Shown here piece by piece: positions 34,801-46,800 of a stretch of 64,000 nt of DNA. The stretch lies in NCBI GenBank assembly GCA_964036295.1, contig OZ038462.1:28333759-28397758 (forward strand). The letters are read 5' to 3'. The notes beneath the pieces were generated by a model. That model was not told where the DNA came from and did not search any database. It saw only the letters and a list, made by a program, of their open reading frames with translations. Numbering within the stretch: position 1 is the first letter of the stretch; the number at the start of each line of letters is the position of its first letter. The translations under genes were made by a program, and so were the position numbers. The DNA comes from Plumapathes pennacea. Taxonomy: Eukaryota; Cnidaria; Anthozoa; Antipatharia; Myriopathidae.

Positions 34801-37412
34801 AAAACACTCGTGTCTAATATAATAAAAAGAAAATTACACGGCGGCTTGAAGATATGGATTTTATTTTCTCGTGGTAAAAACAATATTTTACTCACTCGCG
34901 AAGCACTTGTTTGTAAAATATTGTTTTTACCACTCGAAAATAAAATTCATATCTTTGCGCTGCCGTGTAATATCCTCTATGTATGTAGCATGGAAGACAA
35001 TATAGTTGGAACATACAAACCTGGTCCAGGTGTATTCTGATGAAATTGCTGCATTTGAGGATCGGGAAGCAGTGGCTGTCTATGGTCGAATCTATAAGGC
35101 GTCCATGTTGTTCCTCTGTTAAAGTTCCCTGATGGTCCTCGTACATTGTTACCAGGTGGCCCATATCCAAGGATATTGCCCCCCAGTGGTTCAACAAGAG
35201 TATTCCCCCTTTGATTTGGGCTACCAAACTTTGGAGCAAAGCGGTGTCTCTGAATTTGTGGAGGGTTATGATTCAGTTTGACTGTTGGGGTCTGTTGTCT
35301 CTTCTCATCATTACTATTAGATTTTCTTTCAGCCTGTGAGTGATCCGAAGTGGAAACATGTTTTTTTCTATGCATAGATTTTTCAAAATTAGAATTATGA
35401 AAATCTGTTGAGCCCTTAGGGAGGGAGTTTAACTGTGCTGTGTGTGAACTGACCAAACTAGAAGAATTAGAAAGTTTTGGAGAGGGATGGTTTGAAGTAC
35501 TTGATGTTATTTTTGTATCTTTTCCTTTATATTTTGAAGTTGTACTACTTGATGTCTGTGATTCGCTTCCCCCTGCATGTGGTGCTTCAAAGTTCAGCCC
35601 ATCACTGACAACATTAGAGTTCCATTCTTCAGATTCTGAAGGTCCATCTGAGATCAACACATGACTCAAAAACTTTTCAAGGGAACCCCGGTATTCACCT
35701 AGCCCAGAAATGGATGGATCTTCAGTGTCTGGTCTCTGTGGAAAAGGTTCACATGGGTTATCAGCTGGTCTAGATGTAACCCCATCATCAACATTATCCT
35801 GCGAATTTGTGCCACTCACAAAACTAGTATGGGCAGAGTCTCCATCTTTTTCATTATGTAATACAAATTCTCCTCTGTTCTCTGAGCCTAAAGTCAAGCT
35901 AGGGAGTGTAATTGCAGCTCTTAAATCCTTCCCATGCTTTAGACGAGGCTGTTCTTTGATACACTGAGTAGCTACTCCCCCATCTGTGACTTCTAATTCA
36001 CTGCCAGGTCTTTGTTGGTATAAAAACCTTGAAGTCACACTAGAATGTGTGTGTGTCGAATTGAAGTGATCTGCAAGTCCTGGCTGCTGAGATTCATCTT
36101 GTACATTGAAGTCATCCAATTCACTAGCAGCACCCATTGAATGCAAAGGTTGTTCAGGATCAGTCTCTTGCGATCCTGACAGTGTAAACAGTTGTTCCAA
36201 AGCAGCATTTACTGCAACAATCAAATTTAACTGATCAGCATATGCAGCAATCTGAACAACACAAGACTTCCTTGAAATGTGATACCTTATTTTTAAATCT
36301 CACTTTTCTGCTAGTGGCTCAAACTGGTAAGGTTCAAACACCTCAGAATCACTCTCATATTCTCCAGAATGATTCATTTTCTTGACCAAAAAACTCTGAC
36401 TACACTCTGTGTGTTCTTGCTTTGTCCAATCAAAAGGCAACCATTACCTCACAAACCAGATCCAGTCCACTCCAAAAAGTAAGATTTCAGAAATGGTGTC
36501 AGGAAGCTCTTGGAAAGTCACAGTTTGTCAGACTAAATGCACAACAGTAAAGTATCTCAAAAACTAGTGTGAATAATCCAGTGAATTTTGGGAATCGGAA
36601 TATTATGGGAAATAGTTTCAACAAAAGTCATTTTGGACATTGCAGGAAAAGTTTCCCAATTACAATTCTTTACAAAAATTTTGAATTTAAAAATACTATG
36701 AGCCTTGAGCTATAACTGCTATGAACCTGAATTTTGTGGTTTCCACGTATTTCATCATGCTTACATTTCTGCAGGTGATAAATTTGGTCATGTAACCAGA
36801 CAATGGTCAGTGGTCACGCCGTGTTGCGCGTACTTCCTGGTAAAAATAATTAGCATTTTATTGAAAAACACGCCGTTTTTCATTTGAAGGGCCCGACTCT
36901 ATAGTATTGTGTGAACAGAACAGCTAGAACCTCGTTCATGCTATAAATCACACACTTTCGCGTCAGAATTGATTTCTAAACAATGGGCTTGCAGATGTGT
37001 AACATCACGACATGTTTATGAATCGAAGCACGATATATGTGTACGTTCGGTTTCTAATCGAATGGCGACTCTGGTTCTTATTCTCAGCAAACCCGGCCCC
37101 GTGGCTTCGCAAAGAAACAAAACACTCAATTGAAAACAACAGCGAATTCAGACAATACCACAGGTATCCAGTTTGTTGTTGATTACCATAAGAAGTGCAG
37201 AACAGTTTCTTACCATCATAGTCACTCTCGCTCAGGATTAGCTTCACCACTTCTGGTTCGAGCGAGGAAGAGAACATATCCTGTAATTCGGCAAGCGTTT
37301 GTGCTCGCTTTTCTTTTATCATTGTGCTCTCCATATTGCCTGGACCGCCGGCAGGTGGTTGTAATGTTCCAACTGGAACCTTTCTGGGTGAATTGAGGGA
37401 ACGAAGGTCCAT
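22828..37412 (-). CDS. N4BP2: NEDD4-binding protein 2 homologue (CUE, P-loop kinase, DUF1771, Smr), complete
   Basis: Twenty coding exons: 37214-37412, 35021-36211, 33491-33599, 32748-32807, 32283-32338, 32033-32121, 31101-31177, 29281-30692, 28952-29037, 28589-28622, 28175-28318, 27854-27906, 27387-27496 (start could be 27514), 25524-25671, 24939-24996, 24655-24833, 24198-24265, 23718-23818, 23379-23511, 22828-22873. All phases join; 4,353 nt, 1,450 residues. Domains: CUE at ~38-75 ([20 protein letters not shown]); low-complexity Ser/Asn-rich linker; P-loop kinase with Walker A GLPGSGKS at 489-496, then [33 protein letters not shown] and [12 protein letters not shown], as in N4BP2; second CUE at ~838-877; [19 protein letters not shown]1771 at ~1292-1365; Smr at ~1367-1450 with DLHG and [10 protein letters not shown]. 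Human N4BP2 has 5'-polynucleotide kinase activity and an Smr nuclease; its relatives yeast Cue2 and worm NONU-1 cut mRNA at stalled ribosomes. All key motifs are intact. The tiny exon 28589-28622 and the exon 13 start are the least certain parts. Confidence 0.95.
22977..23156. mobile_element. MITE with GGCTCTGGTCGCACT ends, in last N4BP2 intron
   Basis: TTAA, GGCTCTGGTCGCACTCGTAA at the left; CCAGTGCGACCGGGCC then CTTA at the right. A second copy, truncated by a (TTA)n tract, is at 61335-61490 (shared 'GTGCAAACAGCGCTTGTCAC'). Confidence 0.7.
24417..24620. mobile_element. TTAA MITE copy in an N4BP2 intron (reverse orientation)
   Basis: Left TTAACTCTCTTACTACCAAG, 'TGATATATCTCTGTAGTGAG', right CACTCTTGGGAGTAAAAAG. 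Family of 8012-8222; ends 35 bp from exon 24655-24833. Confidence 0.7.
25948..27325. mobile_element. TA-flanked MITE carrying an expanded 68-bp minisatellite
   Basis: Ends CAGTCAACTACCCCTTAACG and GAGGGAGTTGAATG are imperfect inverted repeats flanked by TA (25946-25947, 27326-27327). Between them lie almost 19 contiguous copies of a 68-bp unit (about 25979-27257) beginning GACGGACACCTGGTAGGAGT; copies differ mainly at a few positions (TTTGG/TTCGG/TTCAG and the TTTTTAC/TTTTTAAG junction). The whole element sits in the N4BP2 intron between 25524-25671 and 27387-27496. The GGACACC phrase also occurs in 263-447. Confidence 0.9.
33651..34139. mobile_element. ~490-bp MITE with GCCCCATGCACACGAGCAAG ends
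   Basis: TTAA precedes GCCCCATGCACACGAGCAAG; the right end CTTGCTCGTGTGCATGGGGC is followed by TTTA (decayed TTAA). Subterminal 'GACAAGTTTTCTGTGACAAG' is repeated. In N4BP2 intron 2. Confidence 0.8.
34280..34620. repeat. 'TCATCCGAAAACC' family copy (reverse) in N4BP2 intron 2
   Basis: Contains 'TGCTTTGGTTTTGCATTTG', 'CTCTGATTGGTCCTAAAGG' and 'CAACAGTCATCTGAAAAGCG', matching the 22330-22565 family. Confidence 0.55.
34639..34985. mobile_element. Compound fold-back MITE, copy A
   Basis: Starts TTATTATATAGACACGAGTG and later has its inverse CACTCGTGTCTAATATAA. A second palindrome follows: 'TTTTATTTTCTCGTGGTAAA' with 'TTTACCACTCGAAAATAAAA', ending GTAATATCCTCTATGTATG. Copies B (43128-43341) and C (53496-54208) share both ends. 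In N4BP2 intron 2. Confidence 0.75.
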
Positions 37413-39507
37413 GAAATTTCGGGAATTCACTCGAACCAAATAACAATCGCCTCCAACATGAAGTTATTAGTGCCCAGTCTCACGACTTATTATTTGAATG
37501 AGAGGGGGAATGGGAAAGTGTCTCAGATGTACGGCCGTGGACAGTCACGGCCCTGCGGACGTTGTTCTTTGAAAGTAGGTCACTACAAAACGCCTGTGCT
37601 AAAACGAAAGGTTTGTAAAATGGGAGCTGTGCGTTTATTTGTTCGCCGGGCTGTTACAGGCTATAATACAGTATGAGATCAGACCACAAAAAAGGAAAAA
37701 AGGGGAAATATTTATCTTTTCTAAACTGTATGTTTCAAATGACGTCCACATTAATAGTTTCTATTAGTTAATACATCAAAATATACGTTTTATGAATATC
37801 CTGCCTTAGTGACCAGAGAGCATATTTTTTTCGTCGGCGGGGGGATCAAAATTCGCGGAGTCACCGGACACACTGTGACGTCATGGCTTTACCAGATTCT
37901 GAAAATGACCATACCGGGAAAATTCTCGCTTCCAGAAATATTTAGGGCCGTTAAACATCACATTTTATTACTTGTCTCTGATACTAGTCATCTGAAACGT
38001 CGTCTAGTCTCGGATCGATCACGGAACAGTCTGATACTTTGATACAACAATACGGCAGCTCCGTGAAGTCTTGTTACTTCCAAGGTAAAATAATTTTCCG
38101 CGTCAGAAGCTCGGGTGGTGAACTCCCACATAAAAATGGCGGGGATGCTCGTCGGGAATTTTCGTTTTGACCTAAGAAGTACTACAACAGGCGTAGCTTG
38201 AGCTTATTTTGACCCCCGGAAAGTACAAATAAAAGTATAAGTTTCGATGCCTTTAATTGCTATACATACAATAAAAGCTAATTCAACTGACACCCGATCC
38301 CTAAACGGTACACTTCACATAAAAATGTTTGATGCTCGTTTGATGTTCAGCACCCCTGAGCGGTACCAAAATCCGTGATTTTGACCCCTAAAGCCTGGTT
38401 TCCATATAATCGTCTCTGACGTAAGGATCGTCTCTGTCGCAGATTTTTTTGTCAAGCGATCGGGACGATATGGAAACAATCTTGCGATTGTTTCAAACGA
38501 TCCTTATGTCAGAAGCGACTCGATCGTCCCGATAGAACCATGTTCTATCCTTGCGTCGGAGACGACCGGAAATGCAGAGACGATCCTTACGTCAGAGACG
38601 ATTATATGGAAACCAGGCTTAAGAGGTACGACGAGTATCCCTGTCCCTTTCGACACGAGCGGTCAGGAATGGCGGGCGCCTGAATGGCAAGCGGTTGCTG
38701 CCCAGTTAGTAAAAGACGAATGGACAAATATATTTTGCTTTCAATGCTCAAACTTTCTTTTTTTCGTTATTTGTTATCTTTTTTATATTTTCATAGTTCT
38801 AACGAGGTATTTCCCAAGTGTGTTGATTTTGTTCCACCCCCTCAGCTGTCAAAAATGCCTCGTCTAATCCATTTCGTCAGACGATAACATACTTTTTTCC
38901 CGAAACTGATATGTGATTAATACTCTTACGTATCATACGGAGGCACTTGTGAAAGTCTTTCCGTATTGGTTTGTCGAAAGTACACCTTCAAGAAGTCTAA
39001 GTCACCGCTTGCGATACTGCATGTCAATGACGTAATCTCCTACCGGAAACGTTTGTCATCACGGCGCCGGCTGTGTACGCAGCGTTTGTCACAAGGTCCA
39101 GCTACACGTGCTGTGAACTCGCTTGGCTGGTGGGTATCTTAGGAACTTTTAATATCGTCGTTTCTTTCCGGGGTCCTGTACACTGTAACTTAACGTTAAG
39201 GTAATTTGCGGGTATAATTTAGTCACACAATTTCGCATGCTGAAGTGGAATGTTGGCGCAATGTCGATTTTTAGGTCTAAATGTGTTGTGAAACCCGGGT
39301 GTGAATGAAATCTTCCCTTTATATCCCAAATCTAAACATAATTTCCTGTATCTATATCTGGAGAACTGGTTTGGATAGCTAGATTATAAGCACTTTTTTA
39401 TGACAACTCGTCTTTGGTGTGGCCGCAGTAATTCGTTGCATTGCTGTGTCTGTTTATTTTAGTCATTTTATTAATTTTGACTGGTTTTCTGTTCGCCAGT
39501 TTCCAAG
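37413..39507. other. Divergent intergenic region between N4BP2 and the mucin-like gene
   Basis: The two genes start 2.1 kb apart on opposite strands, so promoters of both should lie here. No TATA box was convincingly placed. 38391-38620 is a MITE. No exon recognised. Confidence 0.5.
38391..38620. mobile_element. Fold-back MITE with AAGCCTGGTTTCCATATAAT ends
   Basis: Left AAGCCTGGTTTCCATATAAT and right ATTATATGGAAACCAGGCTT, each followed inward by 'CGTCTCTGACGTAAGGATCG' or its complement; 230 bp, non-coding. Confidence 0.85.
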
Positions 39508-42500
39508 ATGTTCGCCGCCAGAATATTTCTCCTTGGAATTTGCGTCTTCTCTGTTAGAGGTGAGAATATTTTAGCCATGTTTTGCTCTGCTAAGTGACCA
39601 CCAGCAGTCATTAAATATTCGCCAAAAGCGACCAACCGCTCCGAGTGTACAAACTCGAGCAATATTTTTCAAAATATGCTTTTATCGATCGTTTTGTATA
39701 TCATTACGTCCAGGAAAGTAAAATTAGACTTCCTTGTAGCTTATGTGCTGTAGGATACTGTTTCGTAGTCCATCACGCGATAAAAGTGTCATTTGTTTGA
39801 TTACAGCTTTCCGAAAACCGACTGACGAAGCAAGAAGATTTGTTTTATTTGTGGAATCTTCAAACGCGTCTTCGTTTCGTGCAGAAGATTTGCGCACTTT
39901 AACTGTAGAACTGAGAAGTCGTGGTGTAAATGTGAAGCTTGTCTTGGTCAACAAACATGGCAATATAATAAAAACGAACCCCTTCGCATACGCCGCAGAA
40001 AGTCCGGCAGGCGGCAAGTAAGTGCACGTGAAATGTTGTGTACAATATATATATATGGTAACTTTTGTGATTCTCTTTGAAGTGATTGCTGCAACGCTTG
40101 AATGATATTCATGAACAGAAATACCGAAAGCAGTCAACCATGTTATAGCTGATTTCATTTCGAAACGACAAATGTTGTTTACATTGGGAACACTTCGTTG
40201 GAAACGCGCGCGTTCGAATTAAATACACGCATGATAGACTTCGCTTCTTGTTCACGATCGATTGTTGTAGTTAACAGTCGAATTGACCGATTGATTTTGC
40301 TATGTATTATGTAAAGAGTGGGGAAAGAACAGTATTTTACCGCCCAAACTTGCCAATGAAGTAAACGGTTAAAATGTATTTGTCTAGTTTGTAGCAGCTG
40401 TTTCCGTGAGGTCGATTATGGCACTCCCGCTTTACTGCTCACAATATTTATCTATGGAATGTGCCAATATCTTATTTCGCTATCAGTATTGTGGTTTGAA
40501 ACCAAAAGATGGTCTACCTTTTTTGGGAAGGCAAATTATTTATTCAGAAAGGCAAACATGCCGAATTTGGCGATTAATTTAGTTGAACGGAGCATCACTA
40601 AGTTGCTGATTTTACTGCCTCTAAAATGTTTTTGTTCGATATAAGATATGGCTGAGGGGCGTGTTGGAGTATATTTCCACCTCACACTGGGAAATGTAAA
40701 ACTTAGCAGTTTGAAGTTCCTTCCCACCGGATCGGGGCTGACATCTACACATGCAATGTAAATTTTACGAAGGTTCTAATTTTGCGACAAAATTTCATTG
40801 AAATTGTGCGAGCTTGAATCTTTGCTTGTTGTTTTAATAATCAAATGATTTTTTTAACACCACAAACGGTTCTGAGCTGCTATTTTCTCAATAGACAAAA
40901 GTCCTGCTGTGTCATTGCTGAGTTTTGAAATTTGTTTTTGTGACCGCGGTACAATGTTGTTGTGAGGTCCGCACTGAAGTATATATAAATATCTCACTAT
41001 TCATCATAGGTATAATTATTGCACCAGTGATGAATGTCTTCAATTCCCTAATTGTTCGACTTCCAATTGACAAAATCATTTCCCACATGCACAGCGGATA
41101 CAATATTATCTGTGAAAGATTACAAGAGCTTTTGTGACAATTAATGCCATTAATGTTTTTTACAGATATGATTTGCAGTTTTAAGTAGATTAGAAGAGCT
41201 ACTGAAACTAATTAATTTATACCTGATATTTTAGATATTTTGCATCCCAACTTTAAAGAAAATAAGATCCCCAAAAATTAGGGGTGGCAAATGGTGCCTA
41301 GAAAATCGTGATTCATGGAAACTTTTGATCCGACCTCAAAATCTAGGAAGCCTTTGTAATGAGTCACGGAGTCTCGTTTTTGTTTGGTTCTTTCCGGATT
41401 TTCTAAAGTCGTTAAAGACTTAGTCTTGGATCGGACAAGAGTCTCGGCGTCTCAGCAGGTTTTACCATTCTCCACCTAAAAATGTATTTTGTGAATCTAA
41501 ACAAAGTTCAGTCGAATTGAAATTACATACAACAAGTGTGTTGAATTTGATCTGAGGGACTTAGGCTGGATGATACATATTAGTAGGGGTGGATCCAGGA
41601 GAAAATCTGACCTGTTTTCAAATGTACAAATTCCATAGGTGCTAGCTTCTAGAGGGGAAAGCTTTTGAAACTGGGCCCTCCAAAATGCCATTTTCAGAGA
41701 CTGAGAATTTTAATTTTAAAATGTTAAACTCTGACCAGTGTAATCTGGTCTGGACCCACCCCTGATAGTTATAGCTGCATGATTGTGCACAGTGATTGCC
41801 AGTTTGTATAATCCTAACTATACAGTGTGTATCCCTGAGCTTATCACAATACAAATTCTCTCAACTATCCAGGAAGAATATTTGCAGTAACTGAAGGATA
41901 TAATTTAGGACTGAAGGAAAAAAATAACTTTCAGAGCTAAAAAGGATATAACTGACTACTGTGATAGCAGGACAAGTTTGCAATTTATTTGATAATAGCA
42001 TTTATAATCTAGCTCCTAACAAATTTAAGATTATGCAGGAAATGTGTAACTACAGTATATGTCTCACTGCAAAACTTTGTGAGGGTTCTAGTGGATGAGT
42101 ATGGTATTCTTGAGAAATTTTGGCGAAACAGCTGTTGCACCTGATTGAACTTATGCAATTCAGGACTCGATTTTAATGTTATCAGTGGTTCTTTCAACCA
42201 ATCACAAGTGGTTTTCACTGAGTGATAATTAAAGTGGCCTGATCAAATTTCCTAACAGCCTGCAGGTAAACACTTAATGGGTTCCCTGTTTCCATCAACT
42301 TAATTAACCACTTTCACAATCATGTACAGTAGCAAACAAGTGGCTCACCAGAACATCTGCACGTCATGAACTGCATATTATTGTGAAAATGGCTCATTAT
42401 CACATCATATAATTTATGTCTTTAAATTTATAACATAACTATATAATATGGCCTAATTCTGGCGTATATTTTGAATTATTTTCTTGACCTGGCACTTCTT

Positions 42501-43765
42501 TATTCTTTTTGAATGGGAAGCTGAAAAATTTACCTGCCAACCTTTTTTGAGTCAAAGGCATGAGATTTTTATCTTGGAAGTACCAGGATGTTCAAAGACG
42601 ACAGGGCCATCTCCGAAGACATCCAAAGATTTAAATTTCAAGTTTGCCAAACACAACCTCACCCCCAGTGCTTTTCCCTTCAAAAATTGGAGAATTTGGG
42701 GAAAGTACCATCATTTACATAACCTTTTCTTCTCTCGCATCTGTTTGAGTTTCCATATATTTCAAAGGTGTGATAATTAAGGCTGTAAGAGGACCTAGAT
42801 GGGGGAGGGGGCTGTGTAACACTTAACAGTAAAAAATTAAGGCCCATGACACTTAACAGAGGGCCTAGATGGGGTTTACTGTTAAGTGTTATGGGCCTGA
42901 ATTTTTTTCTGTTAAGTGTTATGAAGCCAAAAAAATTGTTAAGTGTTATGTAAAAAAATACAGTTACGTGTTACATAAAATACTTAAATAAAACAAGACA
43001 AGAGGGCCTAGTTGGGGTTTACTGTTAAATGTCACTGAATTTTTTACTGTTAAGTGTTATGCAGACACCCCTCCCCCCATCTGGGCCCTCTTGTCTTGTT
43101 TTATTTAAAATCTAGTCTTGTAACACTCTTTATTATATAGATATGAGTGTTTTACTGGAAAATATACCATGCGTAAAATCCATATGAAACTACATCCGGG
43201 ACTCGAGTGGCATATTTTCCATATCTTCACTAGTGAGGATATCTTTGGCGAAGCGCTCGTTCGTAAAAATAATATTGTTTTTACCACTCGAAAATAAAAT
43301 TCATATCTTCGTGCCGCCATGTAATATCCTCTATGTATTTTTTTACATAACAGTTAACTTTAATTCTTTTGGAAGGTATAGAATAATAATGCAAAGTTTT
43401 AAGATACTCCATGTGTAAGGCATCTAATACTGTTAACCCACATGTTGTTTGTATACTCTGATTCACAGATATTCACATGAGTATGGCAAGGGTGATCATA
43501 CCTTTGTGAAACAAGATGATGTTGTTCAATGGCTTTCTGAACAAAAGCCCACTGATGTTTTGTGTTTGGCACAGGATGCCGCAGTTCCCCACAAGATCCT
43601 CACAGCCAAAAGCAAAGGTGAGGCAAGAGCGTGGTCTTACTATTTTCCTTCAGGGGTTTAACTGAACTGAAAATATTATCGGTGAGCTTTAGAAAACCAA
43701 AATGCACTCATAAAATAATGGCCAGCTCTGGTAAAGTTTACACGTGTACTTTGTCAACAATGCAG

Positions 43766-43803
<38 letters not shown>

Positions 43804-46800
43804 ATTTCAAAAAAGGTTGACCCTCAAAAAATAGCAAATAGGCAAATACCACGACCGAAAGGGATATTGGGATTCGTGATTAATTTCAGCTTGTTTACTG
43901 AATAGCCAAGAATTTCAGGCAAATATATTATTCTCAAGCGAAGTTCACACTCTACTCACACGACATGACTTATTCAAACGTGAATATTATCAGATTCATA
44001 TCATTTCGTCTATTTCACAGAATCCCTTTCGGTCGTGGTATTTGCCTATTTCACTATTTTTGAGGGTCAACCTTTTTTGAAACGACTGTATATATATATA
44101 TACACTGTTTTATATGTCGACATCCAATTCAGTTGATTCCTTTTCCATCATGCACAATGCAACTTTAGTATAAGCGATAGTACGAGTCAGTGACTGGCCT
44201 TTTTCTCTTTGTGGCTTCGATCAACAAGAGGAAGCACGCAATCACTTTTGCAAACTTGCTGTATGTAAAATATATAAGTTTATCAGGGCATGTTATTGGT
44301 ATTTGTTATGGAGATGCGTAACTATTTTTGAATAAATAGAGGACAGTCTACATAGCTGTGCAGTAAGAAAGACTTTCAATCACTCGGAAGCCAAAGTAAT
44401 CCGCGTTTGGTTTTACTACTGACAAAGACACCAATAAGCAATGCAAGAACACTCGAGATGCAGTTCGATGCAAGTTTGACTTGAGTTAAACTTGCATTGA
44501 CTTGCAAAAGGGTGGCCATACTGGAGACGCAAGTCGCTGCAAGCTCATGCAAGTTTCGTAGAAGGGTTCTATTTTAAATGACGTTCTTTTGTGATCACAA
44601 AGTACAACAAATGATGGTCGGTAAGCAAACCTTTCCTTAAAAACAGAAAAACCCGCGTCGACTTGCATTGACTTGCGCTGACTTGCATGAAAATTTGAAC
44701 ATGTTCAACTTGGATGCGAGTGGTTGGCCAAACGAAGCGCAAGTTCGAAAACTTGCATTGACTTTCGTCGACTTGCATCTAATTTTGACCTGGGACTTAA
44801 CCTTGTTGCATGAGAATATCGTAATATTTTGCTCTTGATTGGTCAAGAATGCTGCTAAATTTGTTTGGACAAATCGGAAAGTGTAGCAAACGCAAAACTA
44901 GAGTACTCACGATTACTTTCGATAGTCATCCGAAAAGATGGTCGAACCACAGGCAGCCCACAAGGTGTTACTAAGTCACGCCTGATCGGTCAAGGTCTGA
45001 TGACGTCACGGCCGATTTGTATGGGGAGATTTTCAAATCACATTTTATGCGTGAAAATAAAACAATCTTTCTCCTAAAGTTCGTCAGATAACATTACGAG
45101 TCCTTATTTACCGTTTAAGGTGACTTTCGAGGCGATTTTTATTTTTGTGCTGAATTTCAGTACATACACAGGCAGCACAAAAATAAAAATCGCTAAATCG
45201 GCGCCAAATCGCCTCGAAAGTCACCTTAAACGGTAAATAAGGACTCGTAATGTTATCTGACGAATTTTAGGAGAAAGATTGTTTTATTTTCACGCATAAA
45301 ATGTGATTTGAAAATCTCCCCATACAAATCCTTATTAACCGATCGGCCGTGACGTCATCAGACCTTGACCGATCAGGCGTGACTTAGTAACACCTTGTGG
45401 GCTGCCTGTGGTCGAATGTAATAAGTTCCCTAGCTGCAAAGTAAAAACCTCCAACTGGTCTTGTGGAAAATTCAAAACCCAAAATAGCGAAAGACAGAAC
45501 AGCTAGAGATGGCAACAGCTCAAGTACCTCTTGAGTCTTGAAGGACGGTTTTTTGGCGATGACTACTCTGTGAGGATGTACAGTACACGGATTACCAACT
45601 ACATCATTCTCGTTCTCAGCCTCCTTTTCCTACTTCACCAGGGGAAGAAGCCTGGGAAGGAGGATAAATTGAGACGTCTCGTATGCGCATGTATGCGTAT
45701 ATTACCAATATGGCGGCAGTGTTTACAACAATGTCCTGCGGATTAAGACATAATTTATGTATACCTGCTGACCGCTCTTGTATGAAAACGTTACAGTATC
45801 CAAGCAAACTGTCGGGCATTTTTGCAATATATCACATGCCTTTGTTTCGCAGTTGAACTTTGATCGTGTTCTTTTTTGTCTTTCTTCAGGGCTTCTTCCT
45901 TCAGAAATCAGGGTTTTCGTTTGGATGGATAAGCAGAGCTGGGAAAGCAATAGACCTACAACAGCAGAAGTGGAAATAATTGCAGAGATTGTGCAGTTAT
46001 CTGTAAGTACTATACAGCAACCCTATTAACGTTACTGTATGAAACAACGTATCAAAGTAATTTGGTCCAGTTCAGACGCTCGGCGCATGTGAGGAGCGGC
46101 ATCTGAACCCGGGCCTAACTCACTTATAACAGTTCCTTAGACCTACACGTAACAGGTTACTACCTATATTTCTCCACCCTTATCTTTACCACACATACCG
46201 TAAAAATTCGAATAAGCGCCCGGGGCGCTTATTTAATTTTCGGGGGTCGGGGGCGCTTATTCGGGAGGGGGCGCTATTTAATTTTTGAAAAACCATTGCA
46301 ATCTGAGTCCATAGAAAACACAACTTTAATAACAATCTAACAAGAACTGGAACAATAACAAGGATTTACCAGAGCACACTGGTGTCGTTTCAGTCAACAA
46401 TAGAAGCCCGTAATAAAGTTACTGTCGATTGATATTCACGTGGTTCTTTTCATTGAGTACCGGTTAATCATTTATACAGCAAGAGAAGAGGTGGGGGCGC
46501 TTATTCGGGATTTAAAAACATCAAGTTCATTTTTCTTCATTTTCGGCAGCACAAATATATGATACAGTGAGGAGAACTTGGCTTTTGATACCTTGCTCAG
46601 ATGAAAGCTGATTAAACTATCAATTCTCACTATATCACTCATACAATTTCCTCGTAAAAGGTTGGGAGAATCTGTATTTTGAACTTGGGAGTGAAAGGGT
46701 TAAAACGCGAACTGTCATTGAATATTATCACCGTTTGATCGGGATTTTACACTATGCCAGCTACGTACTATGCATGACCAAACACAAATGCACAAACATG

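Noticed and set aside
34534-35040. 168-codon plus-strand frame
   Set aside because: Crosses a CCAAT-family repeat and a compound fold-back MITE inside N4BP2 intron 2, and overlaps the donor end of N4BP2 exon 2 in antisense.
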